This document shows, one piece after another, positions 22,470 through 33,939 of a DNA stretch of 64,000 bases. The notes below the pieces were generated by a model. The model was not told the DNA's origin, did no database searches, and saw only the letters and a program-made list of their open reading frames with translations. The DNA lies in assembly GCA_902806575.1 (NCBI GenBank), contig CADCXD010000001.1, positions 434,001 through 498,000 on the forward strand. The letters run 5' to 3'. The first letter of the stretch is position 1. Each line of letters begins with the position of its first letter. The stretch comes from Jackrogersella multiformis (Eukaryota > Ascomycota > Sordariomycetes > Xylariales > Hypoxylaceae). The position numbers and the translations under genes are program-made.

Positions 22470-24130
22470 TGCTATATAGAAGTCGCAGCTTTGACAAACA
22501 AGGCTCTGAGACGCCATCCAAATATAGTTAGATTATTATTATGGACTTGTATCAATACTGGTATTCACTCGCCAATATCACTCGTGATGGAGGTGGCTGA
22601 CAGGACGCTCAACAAATATTTGAAAGAGAACAAGGATCGTGTAGGTTACGATGAAGAAAAGCACTTCACCAATGACATCGCCAGCGGATTAGATGCCTTG
22701 CATGATAATAGGTTCGTCCACGGGGACTTGAAACCAGAAAATATCTTGGTGTTCCAACAGTCCTATCGCCGTGTCGCCAAGATAGCAAATTTTGGCTTAT
22801 GTGTAGATGGCGCCGAGATTGGGCATGTTGATGTTTGTCTGGGTGGAACTGAGGGTTGGCGAGCCCCTGAAGTGAAGAAAGGACTCTGATTGACCTATAA
22901 TGGATTAGTTAAAGCCGACAACGACTCTAGCATGAGTACTAATCTGGTGCAGTGATGGACAAGTTATAGACTACGAGTCCGCTGAGACTTTTGATTATGT
23001 CTCCCAGGAGTTAGGGACCATTGAGCGTCCCCTACCATCATACGCAGAGATGATCGAATAGAGTCTTGGAAAGATTTGGTTGTCCTAATCAGAAGCTTTA
23101 CTCCTATTCTGAAAGCTCTACGACAGGACTCAACCCTCTCGATTACGCTGCGGTAGAGCAAGACCCCTTTATCTTTGAGCTTATCAACTCCATGGGCCTG
23201 GAAGTAGAAATCAACCGCGTGGATGAAGAGGGGCTCGATGTGTTACATGGTTTAAGTGCTAGCAATGTACGCCATACAAGAAAAGGTGCTCGATGTTCGT
23301 TCTCGCCGTTCCAGGGAGCCCCTGATCGCCAAAAAACCAATCTAAGGCGCATTATTTCTACACTCAAGCAACTAGGAGGAAATACAGACTTACTAACAAC
23401 ACCAAATACTCGACTAGTGCAACCTAGCGAGGGCTTATGGTTTGTCATCCAGAGCATGACGTCGTTGATGATGGCAGTTCGTGGTGTGATGCCAACTTCG
23501 AACCCGATTGTCATGAAAGCCCTGCTTGAAGAAAAATTAAACCCCAATACACCAAATCAAAATGGTGCGACAGCATTGCACTTTTCCCGACCTCCACCCG
23601 GTAGAAGGGGCTATGACGAGATCGTCAAGCTCCTCTGCTCAGGCGCAGATGTCAACCATAAACAGACTAACGGCACAGGGCCGCTCCTAACTGTATCTAA
23701 AGTCTCTGGCATCGAGGGCATGGATATTCTTTTGTCCTGGGGTGCGGATTTCACAGAGAGAGAATGAGACACAAATACTTCCCACACGGGTGCGAGTGTC
23801 TTTGCCTATGCTATTACGAATCATGGAAGACGTGAGACAGGCGAAGTTGATACGCAAGTAGCCAAGTGTTTGGCAGAACATGTTTTCTCACATCCGCTAG
23901 ATGACGCTCTGAGGAGGCTGATAGCCGAAGTTGACTTAGACGGCTGTACATTGGTTCACCTGTGCGCCGAGGATGGCATGACCCGCTCCTTGTCCGAGCT
24001 ACTCCGTCAAGGAGCAGCTGTCAACGCCCTAATGTGGAGGTACGAACAGGTACACGTTGAAGATAGAACAGAGCGGGAATTGCGCATGAGCCAGCTTACA
24101 CCGCTCGATGTCGCCGAGGAGTACAGATAA
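22470..24130 (+). pseudogene. Decayed protein kinase-ankyrin repeat protein
   Basis: The kinase part (22470-22889) starts mid-domain at EVAALTNKALRRHPNIV. It keeps LVMEVADRTL, the catalytic-loop text FVHGDLKPEN and GTEGWRAPE, but the DFG motif reads NFG (KIANFGLC), and the N-lobe with the ATP-binding Lys is missing. A TGA at 22887 stops this frame. A second frame (from about 23066) encodes ankyrin-like repeats (NGATALHFS ... VKLLCSGADVNHKQ; GCTLVHLCAEDG ... LLRQGAAVNAL) and is open to 24130 except for one TGA at 23765-23767. Asp-to-Asn (G to A) and Arg CGA-to-TGA (C to T) are both transition changes compatible with RIP. Fungal kinase-ankyrin proteins are numerous in accessory regions. The copy must be non-functional. 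Confidence 0.8.
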
Positions 24131-24836
24131 ACAAGGATCGAAAACCAGAGTCGCGACAATATGAAAATCTCACGTATAGTATTTAAGCGCCAATGTGAGA
24201 GATAAGACTCGACTATCAAAATGCTGAAAGACGCGGTGGGCACTTCAGGGCCAGGGCGGATAATTAAAAAGCGCCTACCCTGGCCAAGGGATGGCTCGAC
24301 TAAATGGGAGTCAAAATGTCGTGAGATTAGGGATAGGTGCTTGCTAGAACAGGAGATTCACCCCGTCGCCGGGATGACACAATAGACCGAGTTTATCCGC
24401 GGCGGAGGTTAATCCCGAAAAGCATCGCGTTCGAATCCTCGGCTTTACATATGACCTAACCTAACCCCTTTTTTACACTTGTTATACTTGTTCATCTCAT
24501 TCGCCCTGTACGCCTCGTATATAATAAATAAGTTTAAAGCTAGCCACGTATTAACGTCTTTATTACCTAGGTACTTATATCGCTAGATCTGCCTCGTGAC
24601 GGGATTAACGGTATAATAATACATTAGATGGAAGATATAAGAGATGAAAGAAGGCACGCACTTTGGAAGGTGTAGGGCACTAGGTTACGTGATGTACCTG
24701 GGTATATTACATTCATGATATAATCTCTAAAGGCTCATCTGAAGTAAAATATTTACAATGCAACAACACTTATCTAAATATACTTACGTAGGTAGGTGAT
24801 AGTAGGTGCGAGGTACTGTATAGTGTATATTTTATA
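24131..24836. other. 3' flank of the pseudogene, no gene seen
   Basis: Contains GCGTTCGAATCCTCGG (about 24428-24443), which resembles a pol III B box, but no tRNA fold can be built around it. The rest is AT-rich with CCTAGG/TACGTAGGTAGGT motifs. Confidence 0.35.
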
Positions 24837-25226
24837 GAGTCATGCTATGTGGACGTTGAAAAAAAGGGCCTCCGTGGACGTTGATTTTTGCGACAGCTGT
24901 GCGCAGCTGGTATAGTGAGGTGTTAAAAACCCGAATTTAATTATTATATACTTCTTATTTTAACCTTTAATTATAATATGCTTATGTTATATTTATATAT
25001 TATTATAAAAATAATAAGTAATTTAAAGTTATATTTTTTAATTTAAATTAAACGTTTAAATATAAAAGTTTAAATTTTATATAATAAAAATTAATAAAGT
25101 TATAAATTATTAAATATAAGTGAAATAGAATAAAATATGTTACATTTAATTTCCAGTTGTACGCAGCTGCCATAAAAATCAACGTCCACGGAAGCCCTTT
25201 TTTTCAACGTCCACGTAGCATGACTC
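24837..25226. mobile_element. MITE, 390 bp, terminal inverted repeats >50 bp, 8-bp target duplication (hAT-like)
   Basis: The left end GAGTCATGCTATGTGGACGT and the reverse complement of the right end GAGTCATGCTACGTGGACGT agree for 53 bp with two transition differences, and looser similarity extends to about 66 bp. The element is flanked by perfect 8 bp repeats ATTTTATA (24829-24836 and 25227-25234), the signature length of hAT transposition. Each repeat carries a double copy of GTGGACGTTGA, like subterminal transposase sites. The interior (about 24930-25145) is almost pure AT and has no ORF. Confidence 0.88.
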
Positions 25227-25597
25227 ATTTTATAAGGCACCTAAATCACAAATGTTCCTCTACCTAGAATCAAAACCTTGAAAGTCAACATTACATACAT
25301 GGTGCCTATCCATAATGTCCACACCCGACCTCAGGATGCTATAAAAACTACGTAGGTACCTATTGATATAATTAGGGTAGGTACCGTGGTACGTGTAAAT
25401 AATACCATTCAGAAGTACCTAGGTGGACTAACGAGGTTTTACGCGACTACCAAATCATAACATAACATTCATAACACGAAAAACCTTTCTACCACCCTCT
25501 AAAAATCTGTCTTTTTAACCCAACTTTTCCCATATCAACCATCCTTCCTATCCTTTTCACTTCTTAAGAAATCATTATTCAACAACAATCTAACAAC
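25227..25597. promoter_or_regulatory. 5' flank of the gene at 25598
   Basis: The last 120 bp (about 25480-25597) is C/T-rich then A/C-rich (ACCCTCT, CCTTTTCACTTC, AACAACAATCTAACAAC), like a fungal promoter and leader. No specific factor site is claimed. Confidence 0.4.
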
Positions 25598-26662
25598 ATG
25601 GCTGCCCAAGGACAGCAACAACCCTCAGCAGGAGACCAGGTAAGCTGATTCTTAACATTAGCATGATAAGTAATAATGTTATTAACATATTTTTGCTAGC
25701 CTGTCTACACAGTTGTCGCTGTGGGGAACTCACAGCTACGAGTGCCAGTCTCTACCCCGAATGATCTCTTTGCCATCGACGAAATCGTCAAATCCACTAG
25801 CCAAAAAACGCAGGATGTTCTGGCTTATTGTGAAGCATTGATGAAGACGTATGAGGAGACGAGAGACGGGACCTGGCTTCAGATGAGACGCCTAACTCTT
25901 CAGAGATGTCTTCTTAGCTTCAATGTTATCGACCAGCACCAGACCCAGTGCAAGAGTGCTCTAAGTGCGGCCCTGGAACTCTCGGGACTGCCACCTAAGG
26001 TTACTGACCAAGAAGGACGTGTCGCATCTACGAGTCTTCCCCAATCCAAAGCGCCTACGAATTTGGAAGAAAACGTCACGCCAGCTGCCCCTCGCGACCT
26101 TGGTGCTTCTGCGCTGTTTGGCAACCGTGTCGTGCCCGCAAGCCCCAAACCTTCAAACCGCCCTCAAGACACCAACGCGTCCAATAATGTTTTCGGACGG
26201 GATGTGAAGATAAATCAAACACCCTTCTTCTTGACCTCATCCAAAGAGAAAAATAGCTCTCTTAAACCACGAATGGATTTAGAGAAGAAAATCTCGCATA
26301 CCTCACTACCACGAGGCGGATTCCGATTTACTCTTGAGTTCATTGGTCCACCGACTTTCTTACCACCTAATTTTGAGATTGCGCAGTGGGAAATGACAAG
26401 TGCTGACCACAGTTTGGCGGTTCGCCGTGTGGTGAACTGGAAAGCCGAATTTGGAGGTAGCAAAAAGAAGATCCATCTTATTACAGCTACAACTTCCAAT
26501 CACGCTATCATTCGTCAAGCATATACATTTCTAAGAAGTCACAAAACCTCTCTCGTTCATAAGCTAGCAAGCTCGAAAATGTTGCCTCTAAATAGTTGTG
26601 ATAAGGGCAGTAGAGCTTGGAACTATAGTTCAATTTCGAATAATAATTCTCTATGGTCTTAA
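25598..26662 (+). CDS. Unrecognised protein, 3' end replaced by LTR retrotransposon sequence
   Basis: Exons 25598-25639 (MAAQGQQQPSAGDQ) and 25700-26662; 60 bp intron. As it stands it encodes 334 aa. Residues 15-120 look helical (DLFAIDEIVKSTSQKTQ, RRLTLQRCLLSFNVIDQH), 120-210 are disordered and Pro/Ser/Asn-rich, and 215-305 are mixed (RGGFRFTLEFIGPPTFLPP). No family recognised. From 26597 on, the last 21 codons plus stop lie inside the left LTR of an inserted retroelement. The native end is probably 33003-33062: skipping 26597-33002 (the element plus the second target-site copy) continues the same frame for 19 codons (YFKIKLKSELDK...) to TAA at 33060-33062. The present protein thus has a foreign C-terminus; whether it is expressed is unknown. 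Confidence 0.6.
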
Positions 26663-26879
26663 GGTCCTTGCCTTCTTCTTCTTCTTGCGAAGCGAGGCGT
26701 AATGATTTATATATATATATAATCTGAATATTTTTTTAAGCGTTATTAATGCCTTCTTAATTTTATTAGTTTAATTTTATATATATTAATTAAGTTTTTT
26801 AATTAATTTTATTTAATAGTTTTGTTTTATAAGTTTATATATATTAATTATATTTTATTTTATAAAGTTTATTTATATA
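26597..26879. repeat. Left LTR
   Basis: The first ~110 bp (to about 26705) keep normal base composition (GGCAGTAGAGCTTGG, CTTGCGAAGCGAGGCG), while the rest is RIP-like. It is shorter than the right LTR because that copy has extra TATATATTAATTAAATC-type repeats. Confidence 0.75.
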
Positions 26880-29800
26880 ATATTAGTTTTTTTTTAATGT
26901 TTATTTTTAAATATATTATATAATTATAAAATTATAAGGTTTATTAATGTGTTATTTATAAAATAATTTAATTATTGTTTTTATTTTTTTATTAAATATA
27001 TATTTATAAGGTTTTTAAGTTTAATATTTTTTAATTAGTTAATTTTTTTATTTTACGAGATATTTTATTTTATTTTATTTTTTAATAAAGTTTATTATTT
27101 ATTTTATTTAATAATTTTTAAACTTTATTAAGGTTATTATACGTAAGATTTAATTAAAGTTAAGAAGTTTTTAATTATTAATACGATAAGGTTTAATAAG
27201 TAAAATATAAAACGAGTTATATATTTTTTATTTTTTAAGAAAAGTAAGTTTTATTATAATAAAGGAGATTATTTATTAGATTTTAAAAAAGCTTAAAAAA
27301 GTTTTATTTAGTTTTTTAACGAACCGTTTAATTTTAATGTTTTTTACGTTTAATATTACGAATTAATTTATTTTAAAGATTAATGTATTTTTTTATTATT
27401 TATTAATTTATTTTTTTATTTATTAGCGGTTTTATTTTAAGTGTTTTTATATATTTTAATATATTTATATTATTTAATATATATATAATTTATTTTTAAA
27501 ATTACGTAAAGTGTTTATAAAGGGATTATAAGTTATTAAGTAATAATTATAATTAATATAAAAGGAGGTAAATTATGTTAATAAAGAAATAATGTTATTA
27601 TAAGCGAATTTTATAATTATAAATAAGTTTTTTTAATTATTTATTTTATAATTAATAAAAGTTTTAAAATAGATTTTTAAAATTTAATTAAAGCGTTTTA
27701 TTTGTTTATTAGTTTATAAGTAAAATATAATATTTATACGAGATTTAATATTTATTAATTTAAGAAAGTTTTTTTAAATGTAAGATGTAAATTTAAAATT
27801 TTTATTAAAAATAATATTTAAGGGTATATCGTATAATTTTTAATATTATTTAACGAAAATTTTAATTAAGTTATTAGATTTTTATTTTTTTATTTTAAAA
27901 GAAATAAAGTACGTTATTTTAAAGAATGGATTTATTATTACTTAAATAAAGTTATAATTGTTTAATAAAGGAAAGTTAATAATGAAATTTATTATTATTA
28001 TTAATTAAGGTTTATAATATAATTTTATATGTAATTTTAAATAGTATTTTTAATATTTAATTATTAAAAGTTTTAAGTAATTAGTTTTAAGGTTTTATTT
28101 ATTTTTATATATTTAATAACGAAAGTATTATATTTAATGAAAATAACTTTTTTTTAAAGTTTTATAAGTATTTAAAAAAAATTAATATAAAAGGTTATTT
28201 TATAAAGTAATATTTTTAAAAGGATTTTTAATTTACGTAATATATATTAAATTATTAATAGTTACTTTTTTTAATCGTTTAATAAAGTTAAAAGTTTAAT
28301 TAAATATAATAAAATTATAAAGTTTTTTTAATATAATAAGAATAATTATTAAAAAGGCGAATAAAGTTTCTTAAAAATATAAAAAATATTTATTTTATAA
28401 GATTAATTTTATAAGTTAATATTGCGATAATTTTAAGAGAATATTAACTTTATTATTTTATTTATTTAGTTAATAATTAATTATAAATTAATATAATAAA
28501 AGTTTTTATATTTATTAAGCTTAATATTAGTTTAAAATTTTAGTTATTATAAAGTTAGTTAAGTTTTAATAATTTAAATAAACTTTAATTTAATGTTTAA
28601 ATTTATTTTTAAATATTAATATTATTTTTTTAATAAATTTATTATAATTAATAAATTTTTATTATAGATTTTATAATTTATTTTTACCGGTATAAGTTTA
28701 CGGGAATAATAAGTTATAAATTTAAGTTTACTTTATTTATTTTTTTTAAACAAAACGACGTTAATGGTATAATTTAAAACATTAATTTCCATATAAGTTT
28801 ATTTTAAAAGGTTAAAATAAATTATAATAAAAGTTTAAATAAAACGAAATTTAAGTTTTTTTAAAAATTTATTTATTTTTTCGGTTTATTTTTAATTTTT
28901 TTTATTTCTTTTATTTACATTAATAATTAATTTTATTATTTTTAAGAATTTCTTTATAAATTATCGATAAAAATTTATAATATTTATATAAATAAAAAGG
29001 TTATTTAAATATATTAAAAGATTTAAATTAATAAAGTTTTAAAAAATATTATTTATTATAAATTAAAAGGTTATAAAAGCATTAATTAATTTAAAGGATA
29101 TAATTAAATATTTAAAAAGATCGTACTTATATTAAAAAATTATTTTTATTCGTTTTTTTTTAATTTTAATAAAATAAAAATTTAACTTAAGATTAATTTT
29201 AATAAATTATTTCTCAATTTTAAAATAAGCTTATAATTTAAATATTAAAGGTATAAAATATTAAATAAAAATAATATTATTATTTAAGCTTTTATAATTT
29301 ATTATAAATTAAAAAAAGTTTTAAAAATTTAATTTACTTATAAATATTATAAATGTTATATAAATTAAAATTAATTTTTAAATATATTTGTTATTAAATA
29401 TTTTATTTAATTATAATTTTAACGTATTAAATTTCTTTTTATTTATAACGTAAAAAAGATTTTAAAAAAGTATTTTTTCTTTTTAAAAATTAATAACGTA
29501 ATTTTAAAATTAATAATTTAAAAAGTATTATTTTATTTCTTTTATTATAATATATATAAATTTATAAAATTCTTTAAAAACGTTTTTTAATACTTTATTT
29601 ATTTTAATATTTTTTATTATTGCTATATTAATTAACTTTTCCGAATTATATAAAATTAAATTAATATAATATTTTTAATAATAAAAAAAATTAAAGTTAA
29701 TCTTTTTAAAATTTAAATTTTTTTTATAAGTTTATAGATTTTTATTTATTATTATAATATAATAATATCGTATTTATTATTTAAAACGTTTAATTTAAAG

Positions 29801-32671
29801 TTAATTTTAAAAAAATAATTTTTTTAATAATAAAAAATAAAAAAATCGATATAATAACGTTTTATAAAAAGGATTTAAATTAAATTAAAGGTTAATATAA
29901 ATCGTATATATTATTTTTTAATAATCGATAATTTTTATTTTTTTATTTTTAAAAAAAATATTATTAAAATAAAGCTTTTTAAATTTAATAATATTTATAT
30001 TTAATATTTTTTATTATTATATATTAATATTATATTAATAATAAGTTTATATCTTAAAATTAATTTTAAGTAAGGTTTTTTTATAACTTTTATTTTATTT
30101 TTAATTAACTTTTTAATTGTTACGGCTTAGCGCATTTTATTTTATTTTAATTATAAAATTTAATAAAATATAACGTTAAGGCCATTTAAAAATCTAAATT
30201 AAAGTTTTTAATTTTTATAATTTAAAGATAAAATAATTCTTATAAAATTACATTTATTTATATCTTTTTTTATAAAAAAGATTCTATTTAAGTTTTATAA
30301 TAAATCTTTATTATTAAATTAAACCTTATTCTTTTAATTTAATCTTAATTTATTTTTATCTTTAAATTTATTATTATTTTTTAAAGATTAATTTTAATCC
30401 GGATTAAAACGATTTTTCCTTTTATAATTAACTTTATTTAATTTTAAAAGCTTTTAAGTTAAAGCGGGCTTTTTTTTCCAAAATACCGAGGTTAATTAAT
30501 ATATTTTTATATATTTAACTTACTTTTTAAATAACGGTAAAAAATATTTTATTTATATTTAGAATTCTTTTTTATTTAAAATAAATTAATTTAATAATTT
30601 CGTTAAGAAAAATTTTAATAATATAATTTTAAAACGTCGTTTTAAATTATTAAATTATTTTATTAAAATTTAATAATTTAATAAAATATGAAGTAATATT
30701 TTTTTAATATTTAAGCTTATTTATTTTTTTCGAATTACGATATTTTTTTAAAAGATAATAACGTATATTACTTAAGTATTAAAGACTTTTAATTACGTAA
30801 TTTAGTTTTTTTATTATTAATATTATAATTATACCTTTTTAAATAATAACGATTTAATTTAATTAATATAATAAAAATCTTTAAGAAAATTTTTCGTATA
30901 TATTTTTAAATATATTTTAACTTTTATTTATTAAGTTATATTAAATTAACGATAATCGTAACGTAAAAAAGATAAGTTAATCATTTTAAAGCTTTAAATA
31001 ATTAATTATTATTACTTTAAAATAAAGGATCTTTATTATTATTTAAAAACGTAAAATTATCTCGAGATAATTTTTTAAAAATTCTTTTAAGTAATTTAAG
31101 ATTTTAAAATTAATTATTAAAATTAAAATTACTTAAATTATTATTAAATATTTCGATAACCTTTTTAAAAAGAATTTTTCCTTTATTTTTTTTAAATATA
31201 AAAAGGTTAACTTTAATAAAATTAAATTATATTTAAACCTTTTTAATTATTTTTTTAACTTAAACTTATAAAAAGAATTATAAAAAAAAAGTTCTTTATT
31301 CGGACTTTTAAATTAAAATATTTAATAAATAATACTTTAAAATATATTAAGTTTTTTCGATTAAAAAGACTTAATTTAATTAACATTTTTAATATAATAT
31401 TTTTTCTAATATTTTTTAAAACGAAATTAATATTAATTAATTTATTAAAAATTAATTAAATATTAAATTTATTAAAAGCGGTTTAAATATAAACTTTTAA
31501 ATTATTAAATTAACGGTAAGTTTTTACGTTAATATATACGAGATTTATATATTTTCTTATAAAAAATTATTAATTTAAGATTTTTTAATATAAATTTAAT
31601 TTATTACCTTTTATTAAATTTTTTTTTACTTTTTAATATTTTAATAAAAAATTTAAAAGGCTTATTAATAATGATTAATTATTTTATATATATTAAGCAA
31701 TTATCTTTTAAACTTATTATAAAAAATTTAAACTAATTTATTAAACTTATTATTTAAAATAAATTATTTATTTATTTATTAATATTATATCGATTTAATT
31801 AAATTAAATTATCGTATTATAAATTATTTAAACTATATTATATTAATTTTAGATTTAATTTTTATTAATAATTTAATTATTTATAATAATAATAATAATT
31901 ATTTAAATAATATAATAATTATCGTATATTTTTTAATAAAACTTAATAAATTATATTAAAAAATTATTAAAATTAACTTCGATATTATTAATATTAAAAA
32001 CGTTTTATATAATTATTTTATAATTTTAAAAGTTATAAAAAATTATAATATTATTATTATTAGATTAAAATAATTTAAAAATAAAGGAAAGATTTTAAAG
32101 CGATATATTTTTTATTTTAAATATTTTAATAAAAAACCGCGTATTAAAACGTTATTTAATTTTAATAAGTTTTTATAAATAATAATTTTCTTTAAACTTA
32201 TTTTTAATTTTAAAATCTCGTGAAAAAAATATTATTAAAAACTCGGAAAATTATTCGTCGTTTAATAAAAAAAAGATTTAAATTTTATAAATTAATAAAT
32301 AATAAAATTAAAATATAAATATTTAACTTAAATATTTATAAAATAATAAAATTAATAAATAATATTAACGTTATAAAAAATTATAATTATATAGTTTCTA
32401 ATTAAAGTAATGGCCCGTGCGTTAAAGATGGCTCGTGCTTTATATTTATTAATTATTTTTCGAAATATTAACTTTATTTTTACTTTTAAGAATAATAATT
32501 ATTTTAAGACTTTTATTTTAATTTATTAATGCATAATAAACGTAATATATTTTAATAAAAAACTTTTTTAAGTAAATTAATTATTTATAAATAATTAAAA
32601 TAAGGTAATTTTTTTTTAAAAAGCACGTGCTTTTTTAAAAATAAGGTTTTTTTAAAAAAAGAATTCTTTTT

Positions 32672-32997
32672 TATAATAAAAATAATAAAGCTTAAAATTA
32701 TAATTTAAATTTAAATAATAATTCTTTATAATTTTAAGGTTTTTACTTTTTTTTTTATATAAAATAAAACGTAATAACTTATATATATATAATTTAAATA
32801 TTTTTTAAACGTTATTAACGCTTTTTTAATTTTATTAATTTAATTTTATATATATTAATTAAATCTTATATATATTAATTAAATCTTTTAATTAACTTTA
32901 TTTAATAACTTTATTTTATAAGTTTTAACATATCTTATATTTATTAACTTATATATATATATTAATTATACTTTACTTCGTAACGCTTATCCGTATA
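32672..32997. repeat. Right LTR
   Basis: Heavily mutated at its 5' part, but keeps C and G near its 3' end (CTTTACTTCGTAACGCTTATCCG), the reverse of the left copy. Together the two copies allow much of the original LTR to be inferred. Confidence 0.75.
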
Positions 32998-33002
32998 ATA
33001 AT

Positions 33003-33062
33003 TACTTTAAAATAAAGCTTAAGTCCGAGCTCGACAAAAATCCATTTACAAACTCCTATTAA
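33003..33062 (+). pseudogene. Likely displaced native 3' end of the gene at 25598
   Basis: Normal-composition DNA resumes exactly after the right target-site copy. In the host gene's frame it reads 19 codons (YFKIKLKSELDK...) and stops with TAA at 33060-33062. Frame and boundary agreement make this the probable original C-terminus, now cut off by 6.4 kb. Confidence 0.55.
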
Positions 33063-33939
33063 AAGGAGAGTGTTCAAGCTCATTTCAATCGTCATAATAC
33101 GCGCCTTCGTGGTAGAGGTGAGAGAATGTGTATTGATGCACATATGGGGGTTTGCGATAATGGATATTGTCCGACGTGTCTTAGTAAGATCGAATCGCGG
33201 TGGCTAACGAAACTATTTCTCTTCTTCTTCTTTTCACTTCTCTTCGATGGAATCGTTGGCAGTTTAGCTATTTGCTCTCTGATTTCCCACCTAGGTACTT
33301 TCACGAATGTCTGCTGAGTAATAGGTTAGGGAGTTGTGCAAAGGTCTGAGAATTCGCTCCCGACGACGAGAGACAGAGGTGGTTGCAAGACGGATATGAA
33401 TGCCTGTATCAACCTAATGTTTAATGCTGTTTGGAATCCGAAAAAGGGTAGAGCTGTTGGAAGCTTCTCATTGTCACTTTTAGACTTTGGCTTGGCCCAG
33501 TGTATATTTCTCTTTCTTTTCGCAAATTTGATTCTCTATTCACAATGTACGAGGACTTATCAGATGCTGTATGGCTCACGTGATATACGAGCCCTTACTA
33601 AGCCCAGCCACATTTCTCGAAAAAGCCACACAGTGGCTGTGCCTAGCTATACATAGGAATTGCCTAAATGAAGTGTAAAGAGAGATCATCACATGACAGC
33701 ACTTAACCGACAGGATGGGAATCATGCCTTAAAATAATGAACTCAATGCGGTGCAAACATATCCTATTCTACGTACAGTACATGCCTGGAATCCCTCAAC
33801 TTCGCCTTCCGTGACTCCAATGTATGTGTAGTCATGCTATCCCTCCTCCAATCCTCTAGGTATCTATCAGAGTAACACGTAGGAAGCGTGGACCGTAGTC
33901 TTAGGGTCGGGTTTAAAGGTTGTGAGAACGAGGGCCCGA
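33063..33939. other. Intergenic, no gene seen
   Basis: Probably the 3' UTR and spacer of the interrupted gene, followed by the 3' flank of IDH1. ORFs at 33092-33317 (both strands, Phe/Leu-rich) and 33336-33656 lack motifs. Confidence 0.4.

Larger units (their letters stand above)
26597..32997. mobile_element. RIP-degraded LTR retrotransposon, about 6.4 kb, with 5-bp target duplication
   Basis: Two direct repeats bound the block: the left LTR at 26597-26879 and the right LTR at 32672-32997. Aligned by eye, TGTGATAAGGGCAG (left) faces TATAATAAAAATAA (right) and GTTTATTTATATA (left) faces GCTTATCCGTATA (right); differences are almost all C/T or G/A. Flanks are ATAGT (26592-26596) and ATAAT (32998-33002), one G/A difference. 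The interior is almost devoid of G and C, has no open frame, and residual C in its left part sits mostly in CpG, the context RIP (CpA to TpA) spares. Size fits a Gypsy/Copia-type element, but gag-pol cannot be recognised, so superfamily and orientation are undetermined. Confidence 0.85.

Noticed and set aside
24395..24450. tRNA-like B box GCGTTCGAATCCTCGG
   Set aside because: T-stem bases do not pair, and no acceptor or anticodon stem can be built upstream.
26880..32671. Centromere or mitochondrial insert as explanation for the AT block
   Set aside because: Direct terminal repeats with transition-only differences, and flanking 5-bp duplication, point to an LTR element instead.
33092..33317. 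Overlapping ORFs on both strands after the retroelement
   Set aside because: Phe/Leu- and Lys/Arg-rich translations of a CTTCTT tract; no domain.
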